Source: Diphasiastrum complanatum (taxonomy: Eukaryota; Streptophyta; Lycopodiopsida; Lycopodiales; Lycopodiaceae). Taken from it: a stretch of DNA of 64,000 nucleotides. Below the pieces are notes generated by a model that worked only from the letters and a program-made list of their open reading frames with translations, searched no databases and was not told the DNA's origin. The stretch covers positions 40,905,631-40,969,630 of the forward strand of contig CM055099.1 of the NCBI GenBank assembly GCA_029204225.1. Reading direction: 5' to 3'. The translations under genes and the position numbers were made by a program. Shown here one piece after another: positions 34,568 to 46,553 of the stretch (positions are counted from its first letter, which is position 1; every line of letters starts with the position of its first letter).

Positions 34568-35662
34568 TTAGGGCCCTTTTTGGACTCAAAAAGAGCCTCT
34601 TCACTAATTAAAATTAGTGTTAATGACGACATGTGTACCAATAAAAGAGTGACAAGTGAGATGGAATGGTCCAGATGATATGGCACATTCAATGGCCTAG
34701 ATGAAATCCCCAAAATCTAACTCACCCACTAACATACTCTAACTATACTCCCCTAGCCCCTTATAATGACAATGTCACACTCATAAGCAAGGCCCAAATT
34801 CAAATTTTGAATTTGTGAAAGTTGAATTTTTTTTCTTACACTTCATAGGCCCTTTTTTTAGTTTTATTTTGGTGAGAAGATATGTTGCAAATTTTTTTAT
34901 TTTTCATTTTGAAATGTAAAAGAAACGGTACAAAGGGAGGGGTCCCCCCCTTTGTACCTAAAAAATTTTCTTTTGTGAAAATTTAAGGGGGGTGATACCA
35001 CCCCCCCCCCCCCCAACTCTCCCAATGCTCCACCCTGCACGGCCTACTGGCGCACACACACCCCAGGCCAGCACACCTCGGGCCACTGGCCCGTCTCAAT
35101 GCCCAAGGCCCTAGTCGCGAACATCTGCTGAATCCGGGGTGCTGGGCATTGAGCTGGGCCAGCGGCCCGGGGTGTGTGTGTGCCAGGGAACCACAAGAGC
35201 AAGTACAAGGTGGCTCCCTTGACGGCGGCCGTGTAGCGTGTAGCGTGCAGCGAGGGGAGGGGGGGGGGTACCACCCCCCTTACATTTTCAAATTTTTTTT
35301 TTCTTAGGTACAAAGGAGGGGCTCCCCCTTTGTACTGTTTCTTTTAAGTTTCAAAATGAAAAATAAAAAAATTTGCAACATATTTTCTCACAAAAATAGA
35401 GCTTGAAAAAAGACCTATGAAGTGTGAAAAAAATTTCAATCTTCACAAATTCAAAAATAAATCTGTCTTTTTAAAAGTATTAAATTTAATTCTTTATTCA
35501 TTTAATATACTAGGTCAAGTGCAACCTATGTGACTAAGTTTTAACTCAAGTTTAAACCCAAGGTGAACTGCCACATAGGACTATTAGCAAGTTAATTAAT
35601 CCAGATTATCAAACATGTTTAGGCAAGGAAGAGGCCCTTTTTGAGTCCAAAAAGGGCCCTAA
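34568..35662. mobile_element. Fold-back (long inverted repeat) DNA element
   Basis: The outer inverted repeat of 35 bp starts TTAGGGCCCTTTTTGGACTC at 34568 and its reverse complement ends at 35662, with one mismatch. Inside lie about 200 bp of unmatched sequence per side. Then come inner arms of roughly 215 bp (about 34815-35030 and 35255-35460) containing GGTACAAAGG and poly-A/T runs. The centre is GC-rich and itself palindromic: CGCACACACACCCC near 35051 pairs with GGGGTGTGTGTGTG near 35168, and CTCAATGCCCA near 35096 pairs with TGGGCATTGAG near 35146. No transposase. It lies just upstream of the copia D polypurine tract. A target duplication cannot be assigned securely. Confidence 0.85.
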
Positions 35663-35736
35663 TTGGGGGGGTGTTGGATTATTCTCCTTCTTACCAATCA
35701 ACTAATCGGTTTTAATCTTCATCCGCTGTTTATCCA
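35663..35736 (+). repeat. Copia D polypurine tract and truncated 3' LTR
   Basis: A run of seven G (35665-35671) is followed by TGTTGGATTATTCTCC, an LTR start. The LTR is cut at 35736 (TGTTTATCCAG), where gypsy G integrase begins. Bases 35684-35736 recur at 14551-14603. Confidence 0.75.
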
Positions 35737-36708
35737 GAGCCAACGATTCATAAGGATACGGAGGAATACTTAAAAAAGTGCGATGTGTGCCAAAGGGCGA
35801 GAAGGCCAACGAGATTGAATTATGACCTACTACACCCGGTCTTAGACCAAGGACCATTCAAAAAGTGGGGATTGGATTACATCGGTCCAATTTACCCTGC
35901 GACAAGGAGTTCCCAGGCTCGATACGTAATCGTAGCCACAGACTACCTCACCAAATGGGTCGAAGCCAAGGTAGTAAGATTAGCTGATGCTAGGACGACT
36001 GCCAAGCTCCTTTATGAAAATATCATTGTACGCTTCGGATGCCCGGTAGAGCTAGTTAGTGATCGCGGAAGCCATTTCATCAATGAGACCATCAAGGTCT
36101 TGTTGGAGGAATTCTTCGTGATCCACAGAACCAGTACGTCTTATTATCCTTGTGGTAATGGGCAAGTGAAATCATCCAATAAGATCCTGCGTAGCGTGCT
36201 CACGAAAACAGTTGAAGCTAGCAGATTAGATTGGGAACATAAGTTGCATGTTGCATTGTGGGCATTCAGGACAGCATATAAAAGAAACACTAATCAAACT
36301 CCCTTCCAATTGGTATATGGTCAGGATGTTGTGATGCCAGTACAGTTTTTAGTTCCTTCATTAAAAATTGCCACCACGCAACGTCTTAGTGAGTCCAAAT
36401 CTCTACAGCTACGCCACGAAGCTCTGCATAAACTCTGTGAAACACGCTTACTAGCTGTGCATGCAGTGGCAACTAAAAAGGAAAGACGGAAAGCATGGCA
36501 TGATCGCAGGTTACAAAAGAAGGATCTTCGTTCCGGAGATCTAGTCCTGATGTATAAAACCAAGGCGATCAAAGGGAAATTAAAATTCACAGGTGAAGGT
36601 CCCTATCGGATCAAGGAAATTCTTAATCATGGAGCCATGAATTTAGAAAAGTTAGATGGGACACCATTCGATACACCCATGAACAGTAGCCGGTTGCACA
36701 AGTACTAG
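35737..36708 (+). pseudogene. Gypsy G (Athila/Tat-like) integrase, 5'-truncated, catalytic Glu replaced
   Basis: The open frame begins inside the HHCC finger (YLKKCDVCQRARRPTR), with no Met start. The core has WGLDYIGPI (first Asp), ELVSDRGSHF (second Asp) and NGQVKSSNKIL. At the last site the usual Glu is Lys (GAA to AAA at about 36168-36170), so the DDE triad is lost. The C-terminal part has the GDLVLMYK and GEGPYRIKEI blocks ending in SRLHKY and TAG. No chromodomain follows, consistent with the non-chromovirus Athila/Tat branch. The frame has no stops in 324 codons; left truncation is against a copia LTR. Confidence 0.9.
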
Positions 36709-37420
36709 CCACCATAGTGAGATAGATCCAGATTGGTGGGGCATGTTACGAAAAGCAAATCTGCTAAGCCATCACCACTAGATTTAAGAAGATCAAGCCA
36801 AATCAAGCTAGATCCATCAAGATTTAGCCAGATCTGGCAAGATCGAGAAAATCCATCAGAATCCAAGAAGGATCCAGATCTAGATAGGATCAAGAAGGAA
36901 GCAGATCATCAGATTGACTGAGGAATCTGTTACCAAGTTATCCATCAGAACTTCCAGAGAACTACCAACAGTCAGATCAAGCCTGGATGAAGCTGATTAC
37001 CAGTTTACAAAAGTTAAAAATCAAAAAATCTCGAGATCTCATAAAAAAAAACTCTAACAGAGTACTTTTTCATGATTTTTTGAGATCCCCTAGGAGATAG
37101 CTCTTGAAACTTGGATAGCCACCAGATCTGACTCAAATGCATTCATGAAAATCTCTGCGAGAGTTCTTGATGGAGGAATCACCATTTTTCTGTCACCTTT
37201 GCTAGCAAAGCTTTGCCAAAATTTACACTGAAATTATCAAGTTTTCCGTTTGTGACCAAACTTCCTACCAGCTATCATCCAATCATATTGAACACTGATC
37301 TGCGCTCTGAACTACACTTCTTGTCATCCAACACTCGTTATTCACAGTTTTTTGTCGTTTCCACACCTTTTTCCATTTTTTACCATTTTACTTTTTCGAC
37401 CTCTAATCATCACTGCTAAC
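36709..37420 (+). other. Spacer between integrase and the downstream ORF of gypsy G
   Basis: No motif-bearing frame. Short repeated GATC/AAGATC-rich stretches lie at 36770-36910. A 3' untranslated spacer within the element is the simplest reading. Confidence 0.5.
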
Positions 37421-40312
37421 ATGGCCTCCTCATCCTCTGAAGACTCTGGCACCAAACAAGTGATCCAGTGTGACATCCCTGAGGCCACACAGATTTGGCC
37501 TCTACTCTCTGACGCTTTGATCCAACCATGGCTGCAGATAGCCGGCCCACTTCTAGAGGCAATGGGTTTTTACCCGACGCTTTTCCATTCTGATATTAAC
37601 ATGGGCCTCGCCCTTCACGCTTATACCACCTAGGACAAGGAAAATACTCTTTTCCACTTCTTGTACCAAGGTACCACGTACAAGGTCAGGATTAACGTAG
37701 ACTCAATGGTCACCATTGGCATTATGTCCGGTGATCGTCAGCCCATCTCCCATCGCCACGCCAAAACTTTGATCAAGCCTTTCGTCACCCAAACTGCACC
37801 GAAAATCCCAGTTCAGACTAACAATGGTTACCTGATAGATGCTATCACAGAACCCATCATTCAAACGGCTGCGCCTCTGTTGAATAACTTTCTAGTTATT
37901 TCAACATTTTGCAAGGACAGAATCCAATCTAAGCTGCTGAGTCAGATAGTGGAATCCTTTCTGGAATTCTCTGGCCCCTCCGTTGTGCCATACGACTGGC
38001 ATAGCTTTCTTATTCGTGGACTAACCAACTCCATCAAACCCAACAACTGTGAGCGTATTGCAGCAGGCCCCCTGTTGTGTAACTTTGCCTGCGCACTTCT
38101 CGAGACGAAAGTGCACAGTTTTCAACGCTCATCCCTTTTGTCTATCCTCCTGCCACACACTAACCTTTATCTGCCATCTCAAGCATCCACCTCCTCCCAA
38201 CCTGCAGTTATTAACACAACGGCCAGCAAACGAATGCGTGGCACTGCCTTCACATCCACATGTCCACCTGCTACCCGAAGACTACCGCACTAACCACCTC
38301 ATCAACCACCACTCCAATCTCTGTTGTCGCTACCTCTTCTTCCGTGCAACCCCCCACTCCGATCTCTGTTGTTGCTACCTCTCTTCCTGTTCCATCCACA
38401 TCTGTTTATGTGTCCACCCCCGTTTTTCCACCCTCTCGTTCGGACAAACCGTCCTCACCCCTGTTTCCACAGTTGCTTCTCAAACCCCACTTGCTTCACC
38501 ACCAAAGGTTGCCAAGGGCAACCAGCCATTGTCTGATGACGCATTTATTCAAACAATTTTTGCACCATTGTCAGATCGGGCTAATTTTACCGCCCCAGAT
38601 GGCATCAGGTCCAATGAGAACCTAATAGAAGATAATGACGACGGTGTTCCACAAGTCGTCGAGGCCGATACAACACAAGTCCCTATCAGTGCCAGTGTAT
38701 CGGCTGCTCCCACAGACCTAACAACGGCATACCAGACTCTGGGAAAATACATCCTGGATGCGGTAGCAGCCAAAGCCATTCTGGAAAATAGGGTACTACA
38801 CCTGGCGACGAGTAACACACAGTTGCGAGTAGGCCTCACCAAGCTACAACACGAACTGATTCTAATGCAGCAACATGAACAAGAAAGGCACCAGGAGATC
38901 GCCAAGCTGCAGCAGAAGGAGGAGGGCCTCAACAAATATATCCAAAACCTCTCCAAAGCGCTGACAGAGGCCTCCACAAAGGTGTGGGAGTTTCAATCTG
39001 AAGCATCTCAACGGCTTGCTCCCATCCAGGCACAACTAAACCTTTTAGAAGCAGAGACTATGTGCTTGAGGACAGAGGTCAAAGCCCTACAAGATGAAAA
39101 GCTCGTCTGGTTAGCTCAACCTGCACTAGACTCAAGGCCGCTTTCTCAATCAGAAATGAATCTTCTTCGACATCAGGTGTAGGCTTATAGCCAAACCTTA
39201 AATAGCTACCAGACAGATTTCAACAAATATTGGACAAGCGCAACTCATGAGCTTGCCCAGGCCAAGCAAGCCCTCAAGGCATGCCAAAAACTCATGGACA
39301 CGAAGGCCCAGCCCACCCCCGTGGTAATTCCACAGCCACCGATTTTTTATGCTGCACAGGCCAGTACCAGCCAAGACCAAAGCCAGCACGCAACAGGGGG
39401 ATTTAACCAAGATCAAGGGTCTGAAGGCCAAGATCAAGGGAAAACAGATACGGATGTTGAGATGCAAGATCAGGGCCAAGGCGCAGATACCAGCCAAAAT
39501 CAAGCCACATCATCTAGAGGTTCGCGCACGATATCTGTCAGCCGGGCCTTCCGAAGACTCAAGTCTGTGGAGGAGAAAATCAATGAATTCCTATCAAAGT
39601 ATCCCCACGAGTCATCAAGAGGCGGCTGGCAGATATCGTTTTCAGCTCAGACCATAAAGGAAAAGAACTGCAAGCATTACCCACCCTCCAACCACAACCA
39701 GAGTGGTGTCAGCAGTTGTTTGAAAGAAACCCTGCGGCCATCAGGGCCTACGTGATGAGTTCACAACAATTACGGGTGAACGCGCACTTCCTGCCATGTA
39801 CACGAGGATCCAAATGGACGGAATGCGGCACCCCTATGGACAAGATCACACTTCAAAATTTTAATTGGCCAATTATACAGTCAGAATATGGGTGGACTAC
39901 GGATGTAGATGCCAGAATGGCTCTCACCGCGTTCGCAAACCATTATATCAATTGCCCTGATCCAACAGTCCCCGCGACAACCACTTATGCCCAGGACTTG
40001 GAACATCTAATGGGGAGCAAGACTAAATGAGACAATTTTCTCCCATCCATATTCTTTGATGTTAATAAGGTGCTACCTTCAGACAAAGTCAAAAATCAGC
40101 TGCCAATCGCTCGTGTGTATTACCGAGCTGCGCTTCTGGGCGATCCATGGACACGCAGATTCCAAACATGGGTCGACCAAGATTGGCTGCGAGGAGTCCA
40201 CAAGTCCCTTCACACGCCCAAGGACTTGAAGAAACTGGACCACATCAACTTTATGGAGGACGTCACCACCTACCTGATCCAGCAAAGGCAGGCGAAGAAA
40301 ACGCTATACTAA
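37421..40312 (+). pseudogene. Long 3' ORF of gypsy G, coiled-coil and Gln-rich, unknown function
   Basis: Begins ATG at 37421 (MASSSSEDSGTKQVIQ) and ends TAA at 40310-40312, about 960 codons with breaks. TAG at 37631 is probably Trp to stop. Frame changes occur near 38275 and 38435. TAG at 39180 and a frame change near 39690 follow, then TGA at 40028 (probably from CGA). The first part is globular (YLIDAITEPIIQTAAPLLN). Pro/Ser/Thr-rich sequence follows at 38270-38560. A heptad-rich coiled coil spans about 38770-39170 (LQHELILMQQHEQERHQEI). A Gln/Asp-rich stretch contains DQGQGADTSQNQ. The C-terminal block has LRVNAHFLPCTRG. No RT, Gag or clear membrane domain. Position downstream of integrase suggests an element-encoded extra ORF, as in Athila/Tat relatives, but I do not recognise it. 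Confidence 0.6.
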
Positions 40313-40358
40313 ACCGGTAGAGTGTTGAGGGACCGACACTACTTCAAGCCGTGGGTCC

Positions 40359-40386
40359 TGTTGGGGGTATTTCCATGGCCCAATGA
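40359..40386 (+). repeat. Gypsy G 3' LTR, first 28 bp (split by element C)
   Basis: TGTTGGGGGTATTTCC starts 46 bp after the last stop of the downstream ORF. The remainder of the LTR resumes at 45119-45123 (TSD) and beyond. No clean polypurine tract precedes it, so the start is an estimate. Confidence 0.5.
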
Positions 40387-41197
40387 TGTGCAAAAAGTAC
40401 AAAAAGGACCAAGAGTGGATCCTAATCTGATCCTCAAGAGGGATTGGTTGTCAAATTACTTGATCTATCAATCTACTTCAGATTAAGATCAATCTAGATC
40501 AATTCTAGACACAAAATCCTAACAAGAACAATCATTAATTGAAGGTAAGTGTACTTTATGGTTTCACACGTGTGAAACACTGTCTGAGTATGGACTCCAA
40601 CCTGAAAATCAAGTACACATTGATAGAACCTCAAAACAATCAAAACAAATGTAGACAAATGGAGAGAATCATTCAAAATTGCTTCCAAAACCAAGATTGG
40701 TGTCTCACATTGATTATGGCCAAATGTGGCTCTATATATACAATAAGTGGGAGCTCGTGGTACTGATCATCCCTATGATCCCACATGTGTGAAGGTGCTT
40801 TGTCATATGATGATTCATCATGCAAAACTGACACTTGGACAAAACCTTCTATTTTGAGCACTTTTGGTCCATTTTCCTTCTATATGGAGATCTACTTGGA
40901 AATCTTCTAGAAGTCAAAATTTGCCTACTTCAGTTTATTCCACACATGTGATATGACACCTAACCAAAGGATGTGGCTCATGCAATCAATAGATTGATGC
41001 CATGTGTCATATGTCTAAAAAACTAGTTTTGGCCTTTTTAGCCACTAGAACTTGAATTAAATCATATGTACAACCTATATGATTATGGTACATGACAAGT
41101 ACATTATTTTCACATGTGAGAACAGGCTCCACACATGTGTAATCATCTATATACAAGATTTTTGGCCTCTACCAAGCTTATTTTTGCATTTTTCACA
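40387..41197 (-). repeat. Element C 3' LTR (811 bp)
   Basis: Minus-strand start TGTGAAAAATGC, end CTTTTTGCACA. Contains the 18-bp palindrome GTTTCACACGTGTGAAAC (40561-40578) and a TATATATA box near 40731. It lacks 22 bp present in the other LTR near 44850 between ACACATGTG repeats, so slippage or recombination at that motif is likely. GAGGAGGAG on the internal side is the polypurine tract. Confidence 0.95.
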
Positions 41198-41322
41198 CTC
41201 CTCCTCAAAAATCTAGCTTGATGGAAAACATGATGATCTTGAATTGACTCCATGGGCTGAATTGGTCTTTGCTGGTTCAAAAGGTGTGAAGATCAGCCAA
41301 TGAGCTTGATGTTGATCTGAAA

Positions 41323-42701
41323 TCACCATATCCATGATAGTGCTTCTTTGATGTTGACATCTTTGATGAGCTTGAGAGCTTTGCACCATCCTAGCACCTC
41401 CAAAATTGATTCCTTCCAATTTTCATGTTGATGCTTGACCTTGAGGCTTGTTCCTTCACATGAGATATGCTCCTCTTTCCCTTGAAATGTGAGGCACATG
41501 GGTTCAACCATGTTTCTTGAGTTTCTTTTTGGAATCACAACTTGAGAAGGTCTCTCCTCCTCAATCCTTGGCACACTTGAACCTTGAGATGACTCCTTAA
41601 GATCCTCTTCATGATGCTCCTTCTTGATGGAAATCCGAGACCTCCATGTCTCATAATGATCACAACAAGTATGACCATTCAATATGCACTTCCTATGATT
41701 ATCAAGATTACTTATGCTAGAAACATAAGTCCAAAAATCACCACAACTTGGCATGATTTTTCCAATATTGAAATCAAAAGGTATCTCCATCTCAATAAGG
41801 CTAACTACTTGCTTATGGATATAAGTGCCCACTTTGGATGCTTCACTTATTCTCATAAGAAGTTTACAACTTGCCTTTAGGATTGAAAACATACAATTTT
41901 CATCTTTATGAATGAACACATCATTCATGATCTTATTGAAACCAAAAGATCCTACATTATGAAGATATTTCCATTTCCTTGACTTCATAACTAATGCAAG
42001 CTTACAAGGAAAACATATTTTGCTATCTTTTAAGGCATCACACTCAACTAGCATTGCCTTAAGCCACCTTTAGATACAAAAATCCCTTCAAAGCAAAATA
42101 GATCTTCATAAGTTGACATGAGAGCATAAATGAAACTATTTTCATTTTGTGATTGATGCTCCTTATTCTTGATTGATATCTCTTGGATCATAACAATAAG
42201 TTTGAACTTATCTAAAATTCCAAGCAAAATACTTTCCAAGGACATAAAATAAATCCAGGTTACTTTCATGAAAGTGACATCTATCTTTGCATCTTGAACC
42301 AAACAATGTACTTCCAAATGAAAAATTTCAAAATATTTGACATGTGTTGTGATGGACTCTTGAAGACAAATCTTGCAAGTCCTTATGAGACTCCAAGTTT
42401 CATTCACCTTTCCACAAAGGAAACACCTTTCCTTGGACTTGTCCTTCTTGTATTTGCATTTCGAACTTGAAGCTCCATCCTTCACCTTGGCCCCCTTGCC
42501 TTGGTTCTCCTTGGATGGATTGGTCTTCTTTTTGTAGCATCTTGAGAAAATATATCCTCCCTTGCCACAAAGGTTGCACTTAGGATCCTTTCTTTCCTTC
42601 AGTAGGATGCCAACTATTGATGCCATGTGAATAAAAACCTGTGATATGATTCTACAAATGTAATTTGTGACTTTCAAGAGACTAGATTTGAACATCTTCA
42701 A
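41323..42701 (-). pseudogene. Element C coding region: degenerate zinc knuckles and unknown protein
   Basis: Two overlapping minus-strand frames, 42701-42048 and 42054-41323, offset by one frameshift near 42055. The first has a knuckle CNLCGKGGYIFSRC in which the metal His is Tyr, a Lys-rich linker, and a partial second knuckle-like CFLCGK. Hydrophobic unknown sequence follows. The second has ECDALKDSKICFPCK, HKDENCMFSILKASC and, near its end, PKRNSRNMVEPMCLTF. That end resembles the copia integrase-RT linker seen in Z, H and B1. No DDE core, no YVDD. Order and residues loosely recall segment X of family B (DALK, KDE...C), but the spacing differs, so homology is only suggested. Confidence 0.65.
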
Positions 42702-44273
42702 TAATCTAGAATGATCTACAAAAGATCTAGCTCACAAACCTAAGAATCAATCTTCACAGTAATGACTAGTCACTTGGAAACTTTGCTTTGATCACTAAGA
42801 CAAAAGCACACAATCTTTGAATCAAATCACTAAAAAAATCAGATCCAATCTCCTATTGGACTCATCAAATACCAATGACTCTTTCTTTTGAAAGTTGAAA
42901 TGGATATGAAAAACACCTAGATTTTCCTTTTCACTTGACTAGTTCTCTCAACACTTGAGATTCTTGAACAAAAGATGGGTTTTGTTTCAAATACATGAAA
43001 ATCAAACTTAATCACTTTTTTTGGAGTCACTCTTGACCCAAATAATCTCACACTTGAGATTTAGAATGAATTTGATTTGATTTGACAACAAACTACACCA
43101 CCAATTTTTCACAAAGCTTAAAAATTTAGACAACTAGAGATTCACAAAGATCTCAACCATGCATGAATACTCAAATATGGCCATTCTACACATCCAATGG
43201 GATCACAAAGACCCTCACACTCTCACAAAGAAAGTTTAATAGAACTAATTTGAGTTTCATACATTCTATGTCAATTTTTGCTCAACAAATTGAATTCAAT
43301 CACTCCTATTGGAATCCACCAATTACTCTACTTTTTAAGACTTGGAATGAAATTCAAAATGAAAAGTTGTGATTTTTCTCACTAAGATATTGTGCTTCAA
43401 AGAGCTAATGCCACTTAGAAAGATCTGATCACCTAGGAAGAGACAAACTCTCCACCAATAACAACACATAATGAGCTTCTAGATCTTGCCCTCTACAAAG
43501 GAAGGAACTCTTAGAAAATTGGAACTCTCTCTACACATTTGCCATAGACACCTTAATGACTCTTTTCAAACCTTAAAATCACTCAAAAAAATTGATTAGG
43601 GTTGAAAAATGTGACTTGGATCTCAATCTCTTTTCTAGAACTCTCAATTTAAGCCAATCTATGTCAAATTCTACAAAAGATTTGCATAGATGCTCTATAT
43701 GCACTAGAAACTCTCAAAGGTTTCACTTGGAGGACAGATCCAAAGATGTTTTCTAGCAAATTGATGCTTATAAACTTGACTCTATCACTCTTGAACAAAT
43801 CTAGAGTGATGGTACAATGGATTTCAACCTCTCACCTTGCATATCACTCCTTAATCTATGATTTTTAGCAAAATCTCTCTCAACTTCAACATGCACTCAA
43901 AAAATCAGAGATAATCAATTAATGCACCTAATTCAAGCTTCAAATTTAATTTCTTGGCTGATCTAATCCAAGAACTAATCAAGAGATTAGATTCTCTATA
44001 GAAAATGCTTGATTTTGCACCAAAAATCTCTCAAATTGGGTGTGTGAGTCAAATTGTACAAATTTTTGAATTTTCTCAGCCAAAACCGGAGCTGTACGGC
44101 CTCACACATGTGAAAAGGGTTCCTACAGCCCACAACAAGATCTGGACCAAAAATTTTGAGGATAGCTATCAAATCCAACTTGCTACACAAAATTTGACTA
44201 GTTTTCAAAAAACTACTGATTTTGGCTTTGATTTGGATTAACCCTATCAATTTCAACAAAACCTCTTGTACTA
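42702..44273 (-). other. Element C leader without recognisable coding
   Basis: About 1.57 kb between primer site and the zinc-knuckle frame. No Gag motif in any frame; many stops. Reads like a long leader or a lost gag. Confidence 0.6.
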
Positions 44274-44286
44274 GGCTCTGATACCA
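44274..44286 (-). other. Element C primer-binding site
   Basis: Plus-strand GGCTCTGATACCA reads TGGTATCAGAGCC on the minus strand, adjoining the LTR end at 44287; complementary to initiator tRNA-Met. Confidence 0.95.
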
Positions 44287-45118
44287 TGTGCAAAAGGTAC
44301 AAAAAGGACCAAGAGTGGATCCTAATCTGATCCTCAAGAGGGATTGGTTGTCAGATTACTTGATCTATCAATCTACTTCAGATTAAGATCAATCTAGATC
44401 AATTCTAGACACAAAATCCTAACAAGAACAATCATTAATTGAAGGTAAGTGTACTTTATGGTTTCACACGTGTGAAACACTGTCTGAGTATGGACTCCAA
44501 CCTGAAAATCAAGTACACATTGATAGAACCTCAAAACAATCAAAACAAATGTAGACAAATGGAGAGAATCACTCAAAATTGCTTCCAAAACCAAGATTGG
44601 TGTCTCACATTGATTATGGCCAAATGTGGCTCTATATATACAATAAGTGGGAGCTCGTGGTACTGATCATCCCTATGATCCCACGTGTGTGAAGGTGCAT
44701 TGTCATATAATGATTCATCATGCAAAACTGACACTTGGACAAAACCTTCTATTTTGAGCACTTTTGGTCCATTTTCCTTCTATATGGAGATCTACTTGGA
44801 AATCTTCTAGAAGTCAAAATTCGCCTACTTCAGCCTATTCCACACATGTGAGCTGTCCTCTACACATGTGATATGACACCTAACCAAAGGATGTGGCTCA
44901 TGCAATCAATAGATTGATGCCATGTGTCATATGTCTAGAAAACTAGTTTTTGGCCTTTTTAGCCACTAGAACTTGAATTAAATCATATGTACAACCTATA
45001 TGATTATGGTACATGACAAGTACATTATTTTCACATGTGGGAATAGGCTCCACACATGTGTAATCATCTATATACAAGATTTTTGGCCTCTACCAAGCTT
45101 ATTTTTGCATTTTTCACA
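44287..45118 (-). repeat. Element C 5' LTR (832 bp)
   Basis: Near-identical to 40387-41197 apart from about 12 substitutions and a 22-bp extra segment containing a second ACACATGTG. It has the same CACACGTGTG palindrome (44461-44478) and TATATATA box (about 44633-44640). Confidence 0.95.
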
Positions 45119-45702
<584 letters not shown>

Positions 45703-46044
45703 TCTCTCTTCCTCTCCTTTTCTATCTCTTTCCTTCACCCAAATCACGATGAATGTTAGTGTAGAGGAGTAGAGTCAAGGGAGAGTAGTGTTAGTGGTGA
45801 ATAGAGTTAGGGAGGAAGTAGGAAACTAACTAAATTTAGCATCTATGCATAGTTAGGTACCTATCCAGTGATCTAACCCTTTTTGATAGGCGGGAGGGCT
45901 ATATTACGCAAGATCTTCGACCCTACAGTCTCCTTTTTTGCCTGTCAGGAATTCCATTGAAAAATGTGGTGTTTCTTTTTTGCATTTTTTGCCTGACAGG
46001 ATTCTCATGTAAAATCACAGTGTCACATTTTTCGCCTGACAGAA

Positions 46045-46539
46045 TGTCATGCCCATGACTGGTCTCAGGTAACGTGTCCACGCTAGGGACCAGTAGATTG
46101 ACAACCCGTAAGTTAATTATGATCATAAGGGAATTGGGGCCCTTATGTGTACATGGTCATAATTAATGATTGTAGGCCTAACCACATGGTGGTGGAGTTG
46201 GTATGGGTCTATCAGTGAGTCATTGGAGAATCGGATGACGTGGCTCAGATAGGCTGCAGAGGTGTCCAATGAGGTGTCACAGTGCACTACTAGTGGTGCA
46301 TGGGCCTTGGAGGATATAAGTATACCTATTGGGCTCTCACTAGTGTATGCTTGATAGCATGACCAATGGCAGGATGCTGCTGGTGTGATGTCGTACTCCT
46401 CTTTGTGATTGATCCATAGCTTGGGGGCTAGATCTGTACGATCTAGGTTTGGTTGGGTTGGTTTGTTCATCATCAGATTCCCTTGTGTTGCTTGTGACAT
46501 GCATGCTTAGAATAGGATCTTTGGATTGAGGACTTTATA
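46045..46539 (+). repeat. Gypsy chromovirus T 5' LTR
   Basis: 495 bp starting TGTCATGCCCATGACTGG and ending ACTTTATA. Matches 55792-56286 with roughly 40 substitutions by eye, mostly transitions. Contains a TATA-like ATATAAGTATACC near 46315. Confidence 0.95.
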
Positions 46540-46553
46540 TTGGTATCAGAGCC
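46540..46553 (+). other. Chromovirus T primer-binding site
   Basis: TTGGTATCAGAGCC directly after the LTR, complementary to initiator tRNA-Met. Confidence 0.9.

Larger units (their letters stand above)
40387..45118 (-). mobile_element. Complete young non-autonomous copia-like element C
   Basis: 4732 bp with two LTRs, primer site and polypurine tract on the minus strand. Perfect 5-bp target duplications AATGA flank it (40382-40386 and 45119-45123). LTRs differ by roughly a dozen substitutions and a 22-bp indel, so insertion is recent. The internal 3.1 kb holds zinc-knuckle and unknown coding sequence, but no protease-integrase-RT order, so it must have used enzymes from another element. It is inserted in the 3' LTR of gypsy G. 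Confidence 0.95.

Noticed and set aside
34561-35670. A TTA target duplication for the fold-back element (PIF/Harbinger type)
   Set aside because: The flanks read TTA on the left but TAA on the right as part of the inverted repeat, so no direct duplication can be shown.
38549-38977. Minus-strand Ser/Cys-rich frame opposite the coiled-coil ORF
   Set aside because: Antisense of a heptad-repeat region; no independent support.
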